A DNA stretch of 13,352 nucleotides, from the NCBI GenBank assembly GCA_964448935.1, contig CAYVBE010000112.1, positions 1-13,352 on the forward strand, read 5' to 3'. The stretch is from CAYVBE01 sp964448935 (GTDB lineage Bacteria > Planctomycetota > Brocadiia > SM23-32). Position 1 is the first letter of the stretch, and every line of letters begins with the position of its first letter. The position numbers and the translations under genes were made by a program. Shown piece by piece: positions 5,886-12,816 of this stretch. A model generated the notes under the pieces. The model made no database searches and was not told where the DNA came from. It was given only the letters and a program-made list of their open reading frames with translations.

Positions 5886-7355
5886 TCACGCGTGGCTGAG
5901 GCGTCTCTCCAGGCGGCGCACAAGGCCGGCGATGTGGGAGTCTTCCTCGCAGAGGTCCTCTATCTTCTCGACCGCGTGCTTGACCGTGCTGTGGCTGTTG
6001 CGACCGAAGAAGCGGGCCACCTCGGTCAGGGACGCGCCCGTCAGGCGGCGGGCCAGCAGCATGCCAACCTGCCGCGCCAGCAGCACGGTCCGCCGCCTGC
6101 TCTTGCCGGTCAGTTGCGCTGGCTCCACGTCGAATACCTCCAGCACGGCCTCTTTGACCTGGTCCAGACCCACCTGTCGCGAACCGGTCGGCTGCACGGC
6201 GGCAAAGGCGTCCATGGCGCCGGGCAGGTCCAGTTTGCCGGATCCGTGGACTCCGGCGTACATGGCGAGGCAGCAGACGGCGGAGTCCACCGCTGCGAAG
6301 CTGTGCCCTTTCTGGCGCGCCACGTAACGACAGACCTCCTGCGTTGCCTTCAGGCCGTGCCTTTCGGCGAGGCGCCTGACGATCTCCATCCTCTCCTCGT
6401 CCGAGGGCGGGCGTATGACGGCGGGGAAGGCCCGCTTGATCAGGGCGCGGAACCCCGGGTCCAGGTCCCGCATCTCATCCGGATGCGGCTTGCTCGCCAG
6501 CGCCACGCGCCCCCCGTTGCCCAGGATGTGCTTCACGGTGTGTAGCAGCTCACGCTGGCCGCCCTCCTTGCCCTGCACGAACTGCACGTCGTCCACCAGC
6601 AGCATGTCGCAGTTGCGATAGCGGCGGCGGAACTGGCGAGTGGTTTTTTTCTGGATGGCGTGGTAGTACTCGTTGCACCAGTCCTCGGCCGAGACCAGCA
6701 GGGGGTCCAGACGTCTCTCGGGACCGGCGGCCAGCGCGTAGACCGCCCGCAGCATGGCGGTCTTGCCCAGGCCGTAATCCCCGCAGAAGAACACGAACGA
6801 GAAACGCGGGTTCTCCTGCCCGGCCAACTCCCTGGCGGCGGCGTACGGCAAGCGGTTGGAAGCCGTGACCACCAGATTCTCGAACCCCCAGTCGTCCGGC
6901 ACCCGTGCCTCGCGTCGGACGCGGTCAAAGTCCACCGGCCGCGGGTCGGGCGCGGACTCCTCCTCTCGTCGGCTCTCCTCCCGGCGCGCCTCCATGCGGC
7001 GGAACAGCCGGGGCGCCACGTCGAACCGCACCTCCACCCGCTCCCCCAGCAGTTCCTCGACCGCCTCCTGCACCGCCTCCTTGTAGCGCTGCCCCAGGTA
7101 CTGCCGGATCACGATGTTGGGCACGCCCACCACCAGCTCGCCGTCGCTGAAACTCATCAGCTCCGTCTGGTGGAACCACAGGCTGTACTTGCGGTGCCCG
7201 AGCCGCTCGTTGATGTTTTCCTGGACCGCACTCCAGAACTGGTCGGCCGCCTCGAAATCCCCCTTCTCTTCGAGCAGCCTCACAAGTTCCTTCAGCCCGT
7301 CCTCCCCGCGTTGTTCGAGAGGTGTGGTAGAACTATAATCCATCTCAGCGGACAC
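5886..7355 (-). CDS. dnaA: divergent chromosomal replication initiator DnaA
   Basis: A 489-residue protein with full DnaA architecture: an N-terminal interaction domain (about 36-115, with NINERLGHRKYSLWF), a charged Arg/Glu linker (116-150), an AAA+ ATPase (about 155-320), a lid (321-385) and a C-terminal DNA-binding domain (390-489). Walker A is GDYGLGKT (192-199), Walker B is LLVDDVQF (252-259), and sensor 1 is near Ser288. Two usual ATP-sensing arginines are not in place: the sensor 2 position (Arg in NVRELEGA-type motifs) aligns with Ala354, and the arginine-finger position aligns without gaps with Leu305, though Arg303 and Arg308 are close. The DNA-binding signature reads GRNSHSTVKHA (451-461) instead of GGRDHTTVLHA; SHSTV variants occur, as I recall, in planctomycetes. 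The start is GTG 7355, with GGAGGG five bases upstream; ATG four codons later is too far from it. It could be the main initiator or a paralogue. Confidence 0.85.
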   Translation of the reverse strand: MSAEMDYSSTTPLEQRGEDGLKELVRLLEEKGDFEAADQFWSAVQENINERLGHRKYSLWFHQTELMSFSDGELVVGVPNIVIRQYLGQRYKEAVQEAVEELLGERVEVRFDVAPRLFRRMEARREESRREEESAPDPRPVDFDRVRREARVPDDWGFENLVVTASNRLPYAAARELAGQENPRFSFVFFCGDYGLGKTAMLRAVYALAAGPERRLDPLLVSAEDWCNEYYHAIQKKTTRQFRRRYRNCDMLLVDDVQFVQGKEGGQRELLHTVKHILGNGGRVALASKPHPDEMRDLDPGFRALIKRAFPAVIRPPSDEERMEIVRRLAERHGLKATQEVCRYVARQKGHSFAAVDSAVCCLAMYAGVHGSGKLDLPGAMDAFAAVQPTGSRQVGLDQVKEAVLEVFDVEPAQLTGKSRRRTVLLARQVGMLLARRLTGASLTEVARFFGRNSHSTVKHAVEKIEDLCEEDSHIAGLVRRLERRLSHA

Positions 7356-7592
7356 GAACTCCCTCCGTTACGACCATGTTGGTCGCTTAAATATGAATAC
7401 TTCGCCGTTAGCTGGTCAGGACTGGAATCGTGCAGCCCGGGGAAGATTGGGGGTGGGCCAACCGGCACTGATAGGCGAGCATGCGGCCGGTTTGTGCACG
7501 CGTCTGGACATGACCCCGCGAAAGAGCAGGAACCTCTTGTGCATCATTTCGAACCTGCCGTTCACCTGAAGCTCTTTCATGCAACCCGGTAA

Positions 7593-7650
7593 GTTCCGAC
7601 TCCGGAACGTATGGTAGGGGCATAGCCCCCTTCGTGCAACATCGGGGGGC
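7593..7650. other. cluster of adjacent and mutually exclusive hairpins
   Basis: GTTCCG-ACTC-CGGAAC (7593-7608) is followed by GGGGC-ATA-GCCCC (7617-7629). The right arm of the second can instead pair as GCCCCC (7625-7630) with GGGGGC (7645-7650). Alternative pairing resembles an attenuator or a structured RNA, but no gene follows closely on either strand (dnaA starts about 240 bases away on the minus strand), so the role is unknown. Confidence 0.35.
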
Positions 7651-8044
7651 GCCGCACACGGCCGCGGTGGCCGGCCGGTCCCGTTGTAAGTTGGCGCTCG
7701 ACGCGCGATTCCGAAGGCCAAAATGTTCTTGAAAATCCCCGGAGGTTTTTGACACGCGCAGTCTCTCGCAACTGTTGCAAAGGTCCGTGTTAGAATTCCG
7801 TTAGCGTTGGTCTTTGTGCATCAAAGACTTACGCGAGGCGGCATGGGTGCGTGAAGGTCGGCCTTCGTGGTGGCGCCTCAAAGGCCCGTATTTCGCCCTC
7901 TCTGGGCCTCTCAGCGCTTCGGCAAATCGTAACACCGGCGGCGAATCCTGTGCTACCATTTTGAGCGTGCTCACCCGCACTCCCCTCGCCCTTCTCTGCT
8001 CCCCTTCGCCGGCGTGGCGGCCCCCCCCGCGTGCCCCCTCGCCC

Positions 8045-8074
8045 TGGCATGACCGCCCCGCATCCCTTATGCTG
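8045..8074 (+). promoter_or_regulatory. possible promoter of the PHP-sulfatase operon
   Basis: TGGCAT (8045-8050) and TATGCT (8069-8074) are 18 bases apart, about 50 bases before the start codon. The -10 box is identical to that of the superoxide dismutase gene. The -35 box is weak. Confidence 0.3.
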
Positions 8075-8124
8075 CGGGCCCGGCCGTTGAACTCCACCAA
8101 TCCATGAGACCGGAGAGCAGCAAG

Positions 8125-9030
8125 ATGTCGGCGGATCCATTCACGCAAGACGGCAACTGGTACCGCGCCAATTTCCACAGCCACACCACCGAATCCGACG
8201 GCCAGACGCCCGTGGACCAGCGCATCCGGCAATACCGCGACGGCGGTTACGACATCCTGGCCGTCACCGACCACAACATGGTCGTGGACGTGGCGCCGCG
8301 GAGCACCGACGAGTTCTTGCTGATCAACGGTTCCGAGATCGGCAGCCCGGGTTTTCGCCCGGGGCACCGGTTCCATATCCTCTGTCTCAACCTGCCGGTG
8401 GATTTCGACTGCCAGTCACCTGACGAGCCAAACGGTCTCATCGCGCGCGTGAACGAAGTCGGCGGCGTCGCCTTCCTGGCCCACCCCTACTGGAGCGCGT
8501 GCAACGGGCAGGACATGCTGGCCCTGGAAGGCCACGCGGGCATCGAGGTCTGGTGCTCCTCCCAGTGGGGCGGCGGCCACGCCGTTGCTTCGGTCCACTG
8601 GGACATCGGCCTGGACGCCGGCCTGCGGTTCCCCGCCATCGCCACCGACGACACCCACAGCCCCCCCGGCGGCGGCTGGGACCTCTGCGCCGGCTGGACC
8701 ATGCTCAAGATGCCCGAACTGACCGTGGAGGCCGTGATGGAGGCCCTCCGCACCGGCTGCTTCTACGCCTCCACCGGACCCGAGATACACGATTTCCGGG
8801 TCGAGGACGGCATGGCTTACGCCGAGTGCTCGCCCGCCCGGCAGGTGCGGTTCATGGGCTGGGGTCCGCGCGGGCTCCGGGTCTGGAACCGCGACGGCAG
8901 CCTGATGACCGAGGCGCGGGCTGAGGTCAACGAGCACTGGTGCTGGGTCCGCCTCGAAGTCGAAGGGCCCGACGGCCGATGCGCCTGGGCCAACCCCATC
9001 TATCTCTCGGACAAGGTCGGCCTGTTCTGA
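8125..9030 (+). CDS. PHP-domain metal-dependent phosphoesterase-like protein
   Basis: A 301-residue protein without a signal peptide. The PHP fold is a trinuclear-metal phosphoesterase module found in histidinol phosphatase, polymerase III and many stand-alone enzymes. Its ligand-bearing motifs appear in order: HSHTTESDG near the N-terminus, VTDHN, GSEI, AHPYW, and ATDDTH. The last third, beginning near TGCFYASTGPEIHDF, is a beta-rich tail seen in stand-alone PHP proteins. ATG 8125 has GGAG nine bases upstream (8112-8115); an in-frame ATG at 8104 would add seven residues and overlap this site, so it is less likely. The sulfatase begins 21 bases downstream with its own Shine-Dalgarno, which suggests an operon. 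The substrate is not predictable; a phosphorylated or phosphate-ester compound from carbohydrate breakdown is a guess. Confidence 0.88.
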   Translation: MSADPFTQDGNWYRANFHSHTTESDGQTPVDQRIRQYRDGGYDILAVTDHNMVVDVAPRSTDEFLLINGSEIGSPGFRPGHRFHILCLNLPVDFDCQSPDEPNGLIARVNEVGGVAFLAHPYWSACNGQDMLALEGHAGIEVWCSSQWGGGHAVASVHWDIGLDAGLRFPAIATDDTHSPPGGGWDLCAGWTMLKMPELTVEAVMEALRTGCFYASTGPEIHDFRVEDGMAYAECSPARQVRFMGWGPRGLRVWNRDGSLMTEARAEVNEHWCWVRLEVEGPDGRCAWANPIYLSDKVGLF

Positions 9031-9051
9031 GGCCGGCCGGGAGCAGATCAC

Positions 9052-10350
9052 ATGGCCGCCGCAACCCGCAGGCCGAACTTCCTGTTCATCCTCTCCGACG
9101 ACCACGCGCACGCGGACGTCTCGTTCCGCGACGGGCCCAACATCCGGACGCCCAACATTGACGGCATCGCGCGCCGGGGGATGCGCTTCTCGCACTTCTA
9201 CGCCAACTGCTCCGTCTGCGCACCGAGTCGGGCATCGCTTATGACCGGCCGCTTCCCCGACCTGGTGGGCGTGCCGGGCGTCATCCGCACACATCCGGAA
9301 AACAACTGGGGCTACTTTAACCCGCAGGCCATCACCCTCCCCCAAATGCTCGGTCGCGCCGGCTACCGCAGCTCGCTGGTCGGCAAGTGGCACCTGGGGC
9401 TGGAGCCGGAGAACAGCCCCGTGCGGCGCGGGTTCGACTTCTTCCGCGGCTTCCTGGGCGACATGATGGACGACTACTACACGCACCTGCGCCACGGCAT
9501 CAACTACATGCGCGAGGGAGAGCGGGAGATCGCGCCCGAGGGCCACGCCACCGACCTGTTCACGGACTGGGCGATAGAGGTCCTGGAGGACACGGCGGAC
9601 CGGCCGGAGCCCTTCTTCCTCTACCTCGCCTACAACGCGCCCCACGCGCCCATCCAGCCGCCCGGAGAATGGGCTGAGCAGGTGCGGCGGCGCGAGCCGG
9701 AGGTCTCTGAACGGCGCGCCCGCTACATCGCTCTGATCGAGCACATGGACCACGGCATAGGCCGAGTGCTGAGGGCGCTGGAGGAAACCGGCCAGGCGCA
9801 GGACACGCTGGTTTTCTACAGCTCCGACAACGGCGGCCGGACAAGTCTGGGGGCGTACGTGGGCGACCTGCGCGGCAACAAGGGGGACGTCTACGAGGGC
9901 GGCATCCGCGTGCCCACCTGCGCCATGTGGCCCGGCCGGATAGAGCCCGGCTCCGGGTGCGACGAAACCATCATGCTCATGGACATCCTGCCCACCCTCT
10001 GCCAGGCCGCGGGGGTGGCGGTCGAGCACGAGATCGAAGGCCGCTCCGCCCTCCCCACGCTGTTGGGGGAGGAGCAGGACCTCTCCGACCGCCTGCTCTA
10101 CTGGGTGCGGCGTGAAGGCGGAGAAGACTTCGCCGGCCTGGCCCAGCACGCGGTGAGGCGGGGCGACCTGAAACTCCTCCACAACCGCCCCTTCCAGCCC
10201 CTGGAGCTCTACAACATGTCGGATGACCCCGGGGAACAAACCGACCTCTCCGCCCAGGACCCCGACACCTACCAGAACCTCCTGAAAGACCTAAGTGAGC
10301 AGATCCGAAAAGCCGGCGGAGTCCCCTGGCAGAAAGCGGAGGCTCAGTGA
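9052..10350 (+). CDS. type I (formylglycine) sulfatase, no signal peptide
   Basis: A 432-residue arylsulfatase-type enzyme that hydrolyses sulfate esters. The signature CAPSRASLMTGR puts the cysteine to be converted to formylglycine at Cys56. Metal ligands include Asp16-Asp17 (LSDDHAH) and Asp259-Asn260 (SSDNGG). GKWHLG supplies Lys112 and His114, APHAP supplies His198, and Lys277 lies in the following GNKGDVYEGG stretch. The C-terminal LELYNMSDDPGEQTDLS (384-400) is the usual sulfatase ending. The N-terminus MAAATRRPNFLFILSDD runs straight into the first beta strand, so the enzyme appears cytoplasmic, unlike most exported carbohydrate sulfatases. GGGAG at 9039-9043, eight bases upstream, fixes the start. 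A formylglycine-generating enzyme or anSME must be encoded elsewhere. The substrate cannot be assigned. Confidence 0.93.
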   Translation: MAAATRRPNFLFILSDDHAHADVSFRDGPNIRTPNIDGIARRGMRFSHFYANCSVCAPSRASLMTGRFPDLVGVPGVIRTHPENNWGYFNPQAITLPQMLGRAGYRSSLVGKWHLGLEPENSPVRRGFDFFRGFLGDMMDDYYTHLRHGINYMREGEREIAPEGHATDLFTDWAIEVLEDTADRPEPFFLYLAYNAPHAPIQPPGEWAEQVRRREPEVSERRARYIALIEHMDHGIGRVLRALEETGQAQDTLVFYSSDNGGRTSLGAYVGDLRGNKGDVYEGGIRVPTCAMWPGRIEPGSGCDETIMLMDILPTLCQAAGVAVEHEIEGRSALPTLLGEEQDLSDRLLYWVRREGGEDFAGLAQHAVRRGDLKLLHNRPFQPLELYNMSDDPGEQTDLSAQDPDTYQNLLKDLSEQIRKAGGVPWQKAEAQ

Positions 10351-10463
10351 CACCCTGCCGGCGCCCGGACGTGGGAGCCCGCGACGATACCATGCGAGAC
10401 GCTCGAAAGCCGCCGCGTTGCCGTACCTGCCGCCTCCAGCCTGCGGCCTGCCATTGTTTGGAG

Positions 10464-10483
10464 GGACGCGCTCCGTCGCGTCC
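10464..10483. repeat. GGACGCG-type hairpin repeat
   Basis: GGACGCG (10464-10470) and CGCGTCC (10477-10483) form a perfect 7-base-pair stem with loop CTCCGT. In one frame it reads EGRAPSRPP, a peptide I recall as a hallmark of a widespread intergenic repeat in PVC-like and other environmental genomes. Only one copy is in the window, so the repeat status rests on memory. Confidence 0.5.
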
Positions 10484-10690
10484 GCCGTCCTGCAACCCAA
10501 AAGCGCGCGTGGCGAGGTACCACGCACGCCGTCCTTGCGAGCGCCGCCGTTCGGAGCCGAGCAACCTGGTCTTGGCCGCCCCGCGACCATAGGTCTTCAT
10601 TTTTCCTTGCGCAGCGCATTCCGATCGAATATAAGATGCCCTACATACCATGGGCAATCCCTTCTTCCGAATTCCTGCAAAAGCGGCCTG

Positions 10691-10720
10691 TTGCCACTAT
10701 GAGGACCCATCTGGTAACAT
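10691..10720 (+). promoter_or_regulatory. possible promoter of the three-gene low-GC unit
   Basis: TTGCCA (10691-10696) and TAACAT (10715-10720) are 18 bases apart, 42 bases before ATG 10763. The match is fair (5 of 6 and 4 of 6). No operator repeat was found between it and the gene. Confidence 0.35.
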
Positions 10721-10762
10721 GGATCGTAAGATACACAAATAAACTAGGCCTAGGGGGAAACG

Positions 10763-11440
10763 ATGCCACCGAGCGAGTTGCAGCCTTACCGAGTAGACAT
10801 AGTATTGGTCACATCGGGGCATAGTCCCTCGTTGCTCAACGCCGATTTCTTGCTTCGAAAGGACATCGTTAAGGAAGAGTGGAACTGGCAACTGGCCGAT
10901 GATGTCGTAACGACCCCGGTCCATTCTCAAGTCAAGTACGCATCGGATTTCACGATCATTGCTCAGGGCAACCGGGTGATTTTCTCGGAATCGGATCCAG
11001 ATAGGATTCCCAGCAGTTCGCGTGTCGGGGAGATTGCAGCGGCTTACGTGCAAACCGTTTCACCTCTAACATGTACGGCCGTAGGAATAAACCCCAAAGC
11101 ATGTTTGCCATTTGACGAGCGCGAAGAGGCCCGGGCCTACATAGCACAACGGTTCCTGAAAGAAGGACCTTTGCTGGACCACTGGCCGGTTCAGTTGAAT
11201 GCTGTAAAGGTCGCATACGACGTGGGTGAAGCCAGGCTCCTTATGAGCGTTGACACCGGCAAAGTTCGTACGGTTCAAGAAGAGGTTCTCTTCGGGGGCG
11301 TGCTTTTTCAAGGCAATTTTCATTACGATCTCAGTGATAGCCAAGAGGAGAATCAGGAACCGGTAACGCAGATAATCGGACAATGGCGTGAAGATTGTGA
11401 GACCTTTATCGCGTTTCTTCGTGACACTCTGTTGGGGTGA
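10763..11440 (+). CDS. unrecognised 225-residue protein, first gene of coupled unit
   Basis: I do not recognise this family with confidence. The protein is soluble, with no signal peptide or membrane segment, and appears alpha/beta. An N-terminal strand (VDIVLVTSG) leads to LLNADFLLRKDI; then SQVKYASDFTIIAQGNRVIF (55-74), an EIAAAYVQTVSPLTCTAVGIN segment (90-110), an acidic helix (117-133), a beta-rich part (144-190) and a final helix (203-224). The strand-helix order faintly recalls the uncharacterised TIGR04255-type proteins, but I cannot confirm this. AGGGGG at 10752-10757, five bases upstream, is a strong Shine-Dalgarno. The stop overlaps the next start as GTGA. Base composition is clearly lower in G+C than the chromosome to the left, which suggests acquisition. 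Confidence 0.8.
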   Translation: MPPSELQPYRVDIVLVTSGHSPSLLNADFLLRKDIVKEEWNWQLADDVVTTPVHSQVKYASDFTIIAQGNRVIFSESDPDRIPSSSRVGEIAAAYVQTVSPLTCTAVGINPKACLPFDEREEARAYIAQRFLKEGPLLDHWPVQLNAVKVAYDVGEARLLMSVDTGKVRTVQEEVLFGGVLFQGNFHYDLSDSQEENQEPVTQIIGQWREDCETFIAFLRDTLLG

Positions 11441-12105
11441 TCCGATTGATGGAAGGCACAGCGTTACAACCGAAATTCGGAACATCTGGTTCTGAGACGG
11501 CAGATTCAGGCGGCCTCTTTCGGCAGGACGCTGAGAATCGACCCCACTTCTTGTACGAAATGCCTCAGGGCATAAGCCTAAAGGAATCAGATTCCGCAAA
11601 TTCTGTGCCGTTCGAGGACACCGAAGAAGCCGACACTGCTGGTAGCGAAGACCAATTATGTGTCGAATCTTGGGTATGTTATCACAAGATAGCTTCCCAG
11701 GAAGATGAAACAAGTGCGTTTCACGTATGGTGGTACGCAGCGATTCGTCGCGTTTTTGCCTCCCATATCGCGTCGAACGAATCCCCATTCAGCATTTCAC
11801 GTTTCTTAATGCCGCCGGAGATTGCCCCTGAAGTAGATGGGTTTATCCGTGAGCAAGCGATCGCCAGAGAATTCCGACAATCTGTCGAACTGGCAGAGGA
11901 GTGTTTTGAGATCACTTCCCGTTCTGCCTACGTTCAAGCGGAGCCAGAGCACCCCGAAGAACAGTGGCTCGTGCTGCGCGTAGACGCAACCGGAGATTAC
12001 GAGAAGATACGTAGTCAATACAGGGCTTTTCGGCGGCGAGTGCGCGAGGAGTCTCCACGAGCCAGAGGTTTGGTAAGCTTAGCGTTGGCTATTGATCCCA
12101 GATGA
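11437..12105 (+). CDS. unrecognised 222-residue protein, second gene of coupled unit
   Basis: Not recognised. Residues 1-73 are acidic, polar and probably disordered. The rest looks ordered, with SWVCYHKIASQ (78-88), FHVWWYAAIRRVFASHI (95-111) and a C-terminal alpha/beta portion in which EEQWLVLRVDATGDYEKI (174-191) reads as a strand followed by an amphipathic helix. No catalytic motif is visible. The start is GTG 11437, overlapping the previous stop as GTGA; ATG 11449 is an alternative that would separate the genes slightly. The stop overlaps the next gene as ATGA, so all three are likely translationally coupled and made in linked amounts. Composition matches its two partners. Confidence 0.75.
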   Translation: MIRLMEGTALQPKFGTSGSETADSGGLFRQDAENRPHFLYEMPQGISLKESDSANSVPFEDTEEADTAGSEDQLCVESWVCYHKIASQEDETSAFHVWWYAAIRRVFASHIASNESPFSISRFLMPPEIAPEVDGFIREQAIAREFRQSVELAEECFEITSRSAYVQAEPEHPEEQWLVLRVDATGDYEKIRSQYRAFRRRVREESPRARGLVSLALAIDPR

Positions 12106-12575
12106 AAGCACTGCAGTTCATAGAGCTGGCGAATATGCTGCTTCAGGAAGACTTTGACCTCACTTTGGCCGGCGACATACCCGAGGAATGGGCCCTGGCC
12201 AGGACGGCGATAAATCGTGCCTGGCTTGGCGCGGAACATTATGCGAAGCAGGTGCTTCGGGAATTCGAATGTCATGATATCGCAGATAGCGATAAGAGCC
12301 ACACTGTGTGGCGTTATCTGACGTATTGTTGCGACCAGGAAGTCGGAGATGCTGGAAGCATGGGGAGTGATCTGTATTCTAGCCGTCTCGCGGCCGACTA
12401 TCGCCTAGACGATGGTGGTTTTGACAGGAAGCAGACAGCCCACAGTAAGGTCAGCACTGCTGAGGAGATTGTGGATAAACTCAAAGGCGTCGTTGAAAGC
12501 TGCAAAACGGACCAGGAACGTGCCACGCAAATAAAGAAATCATTCAGAGATCAGTATGAGGCCCGATCCGGATAG
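12102..12575 (+). CDS. HEPN-like small helical protein, third gene of coupled unit
   Basis: A 157-residue all-helical protein. The pattern matches HEPN proteins of the COG1895 type: helix RTAINRAWLGAEHYAKQ (34-50, compare SRAYYAAFH), a SHTVWRYL segment (66-73, compare the usual His-x-x-Val), and LYSSRLAADYRLDD (91-104, compare the LR..ADY motif), followed by a long C-terminal helix. HEPN domains often act as RNases in toxin-antitoxin, abortive-infection and other defence systems through Rx4-6H; here Arg39 and His46 have an R-x6-H spacing, but I cannot confirm they are the catalytic pair. It overlaps the second gene by ATGA. In such units HEPN is often the effector and neighbours regulate it, but that is inference. 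The domain assignment is by eye. Confidence 0.7.
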   Translation: MKALQFIELANMLLQEDFDLTLAGDIPEEWALARTAINRAWLGAEHYAKQVLREFECHDIADSDKSHTVWRYLTYCCDQEVGDAGSMGSDLYSSRLAADYRLDDGGFDRKQTAHSKVSTAEEIVDKLKGVVESCKTDQERATQIKKSFRDQYEARSG

Positions 12576-12816
12576 TACCGCATCCGTTTGCCTCAACACC
12601 AGAGTTGCACACGCCCCCGCGACCGTCCCCTCAACCTGTCTTACCGTTCCCCTCAGTGCCTCTTTCGGCGTAGCCCTTCAACGATCACCTTGTTCTCGTC
12701 CCCCCTGCTTCTCGCCCGCGCGCGGCCACCTTACCAGCGGACGGACCGGGCGCCAGCGAAACGATCAGAAAGGCAAAACTACTAACGCGTCAAATCGGGA
12801 ATGAAGGCGGCTGCGG

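Larger units (their letters stand above)
7356..8124. other. 769-base divergent gap between dnaA and the PHP gene
   Basis: No supportable gene. On the minus strand it contains the dnaA Shine-Dalgarno (7361-7366) and an A+T-rich patch (7388-7402) that may hold the dnaA promoter. Further in are hairpins at 7593-7608, 7617-7629 and 7625-7650, and the palindrome CCGGCCGG near 7671. Both copies of the 10-mer TTGTGCATCA (7537-7546, 7814-7823) are here. An extended -10-like TGTTAGAAT lies at 7788-7796 without a good -35, and C-rich DNA runs before the PHP gene. No consensus DnaA box (TTATCCACA) was found, so this is not recognisably an origin. Confidence 0.6.
10351..10762. other. 412-base gap with palindromic DNA and an operon leader
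   Basis: No gene is supportable. The left half is GC-rich and holds the hairpin at 10464-10483. The right half (from about 10590) falls sharply in G+C and leads into the three-gene unit, with a promoter candidate at 10691-10720. The change in base composition near 10590-10630 may mark the boundary of an acquired segment. No integrase, tRNA or obvious direct repeat was seen at the boundary. Confidence 0.6.

Noticed and set aside
5497..5889. Small open frames on both strands in the sod-dnaA gap
   Set aside because: Their sequence follows the palindromic repeat module. Such frames are common artefacts of this kind of repeat.
7814..8107. A 97-codon plus-strand frame before the PHP gene
   Set aside because: There is no Shine-Dalgarno, the start lies inside a hairpin, and the translation is low-complexity Pro/Ser/Arg typical of C-rich non-coding DNA.
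7356..8124. Replication origin next to dnaA
   Set aside because: No TTATCCACA-like cluster and no long A+T-rich unwinding region were found. Only a short A+T patch and a twice-repeated 10-mer are present, which is not enough.
8416..10239. A 607-codon open frame on the minus strand across the PHP and sulfatase genes
   Set aside because: It is the antisense shadow of two well-supported genes in GC-rich DNA. It has no recognisable domain, and its composition is dominated by Val, Gly, Ala and Arg.
12556..12804. Open frames of 65-82 codons after the third gene of the cassette
   Set aside because: One begins inside the preceding gene. They have no Shine-Dalgarno, and the composition is Pro/Thr/Arg-rich without any domain pattern.
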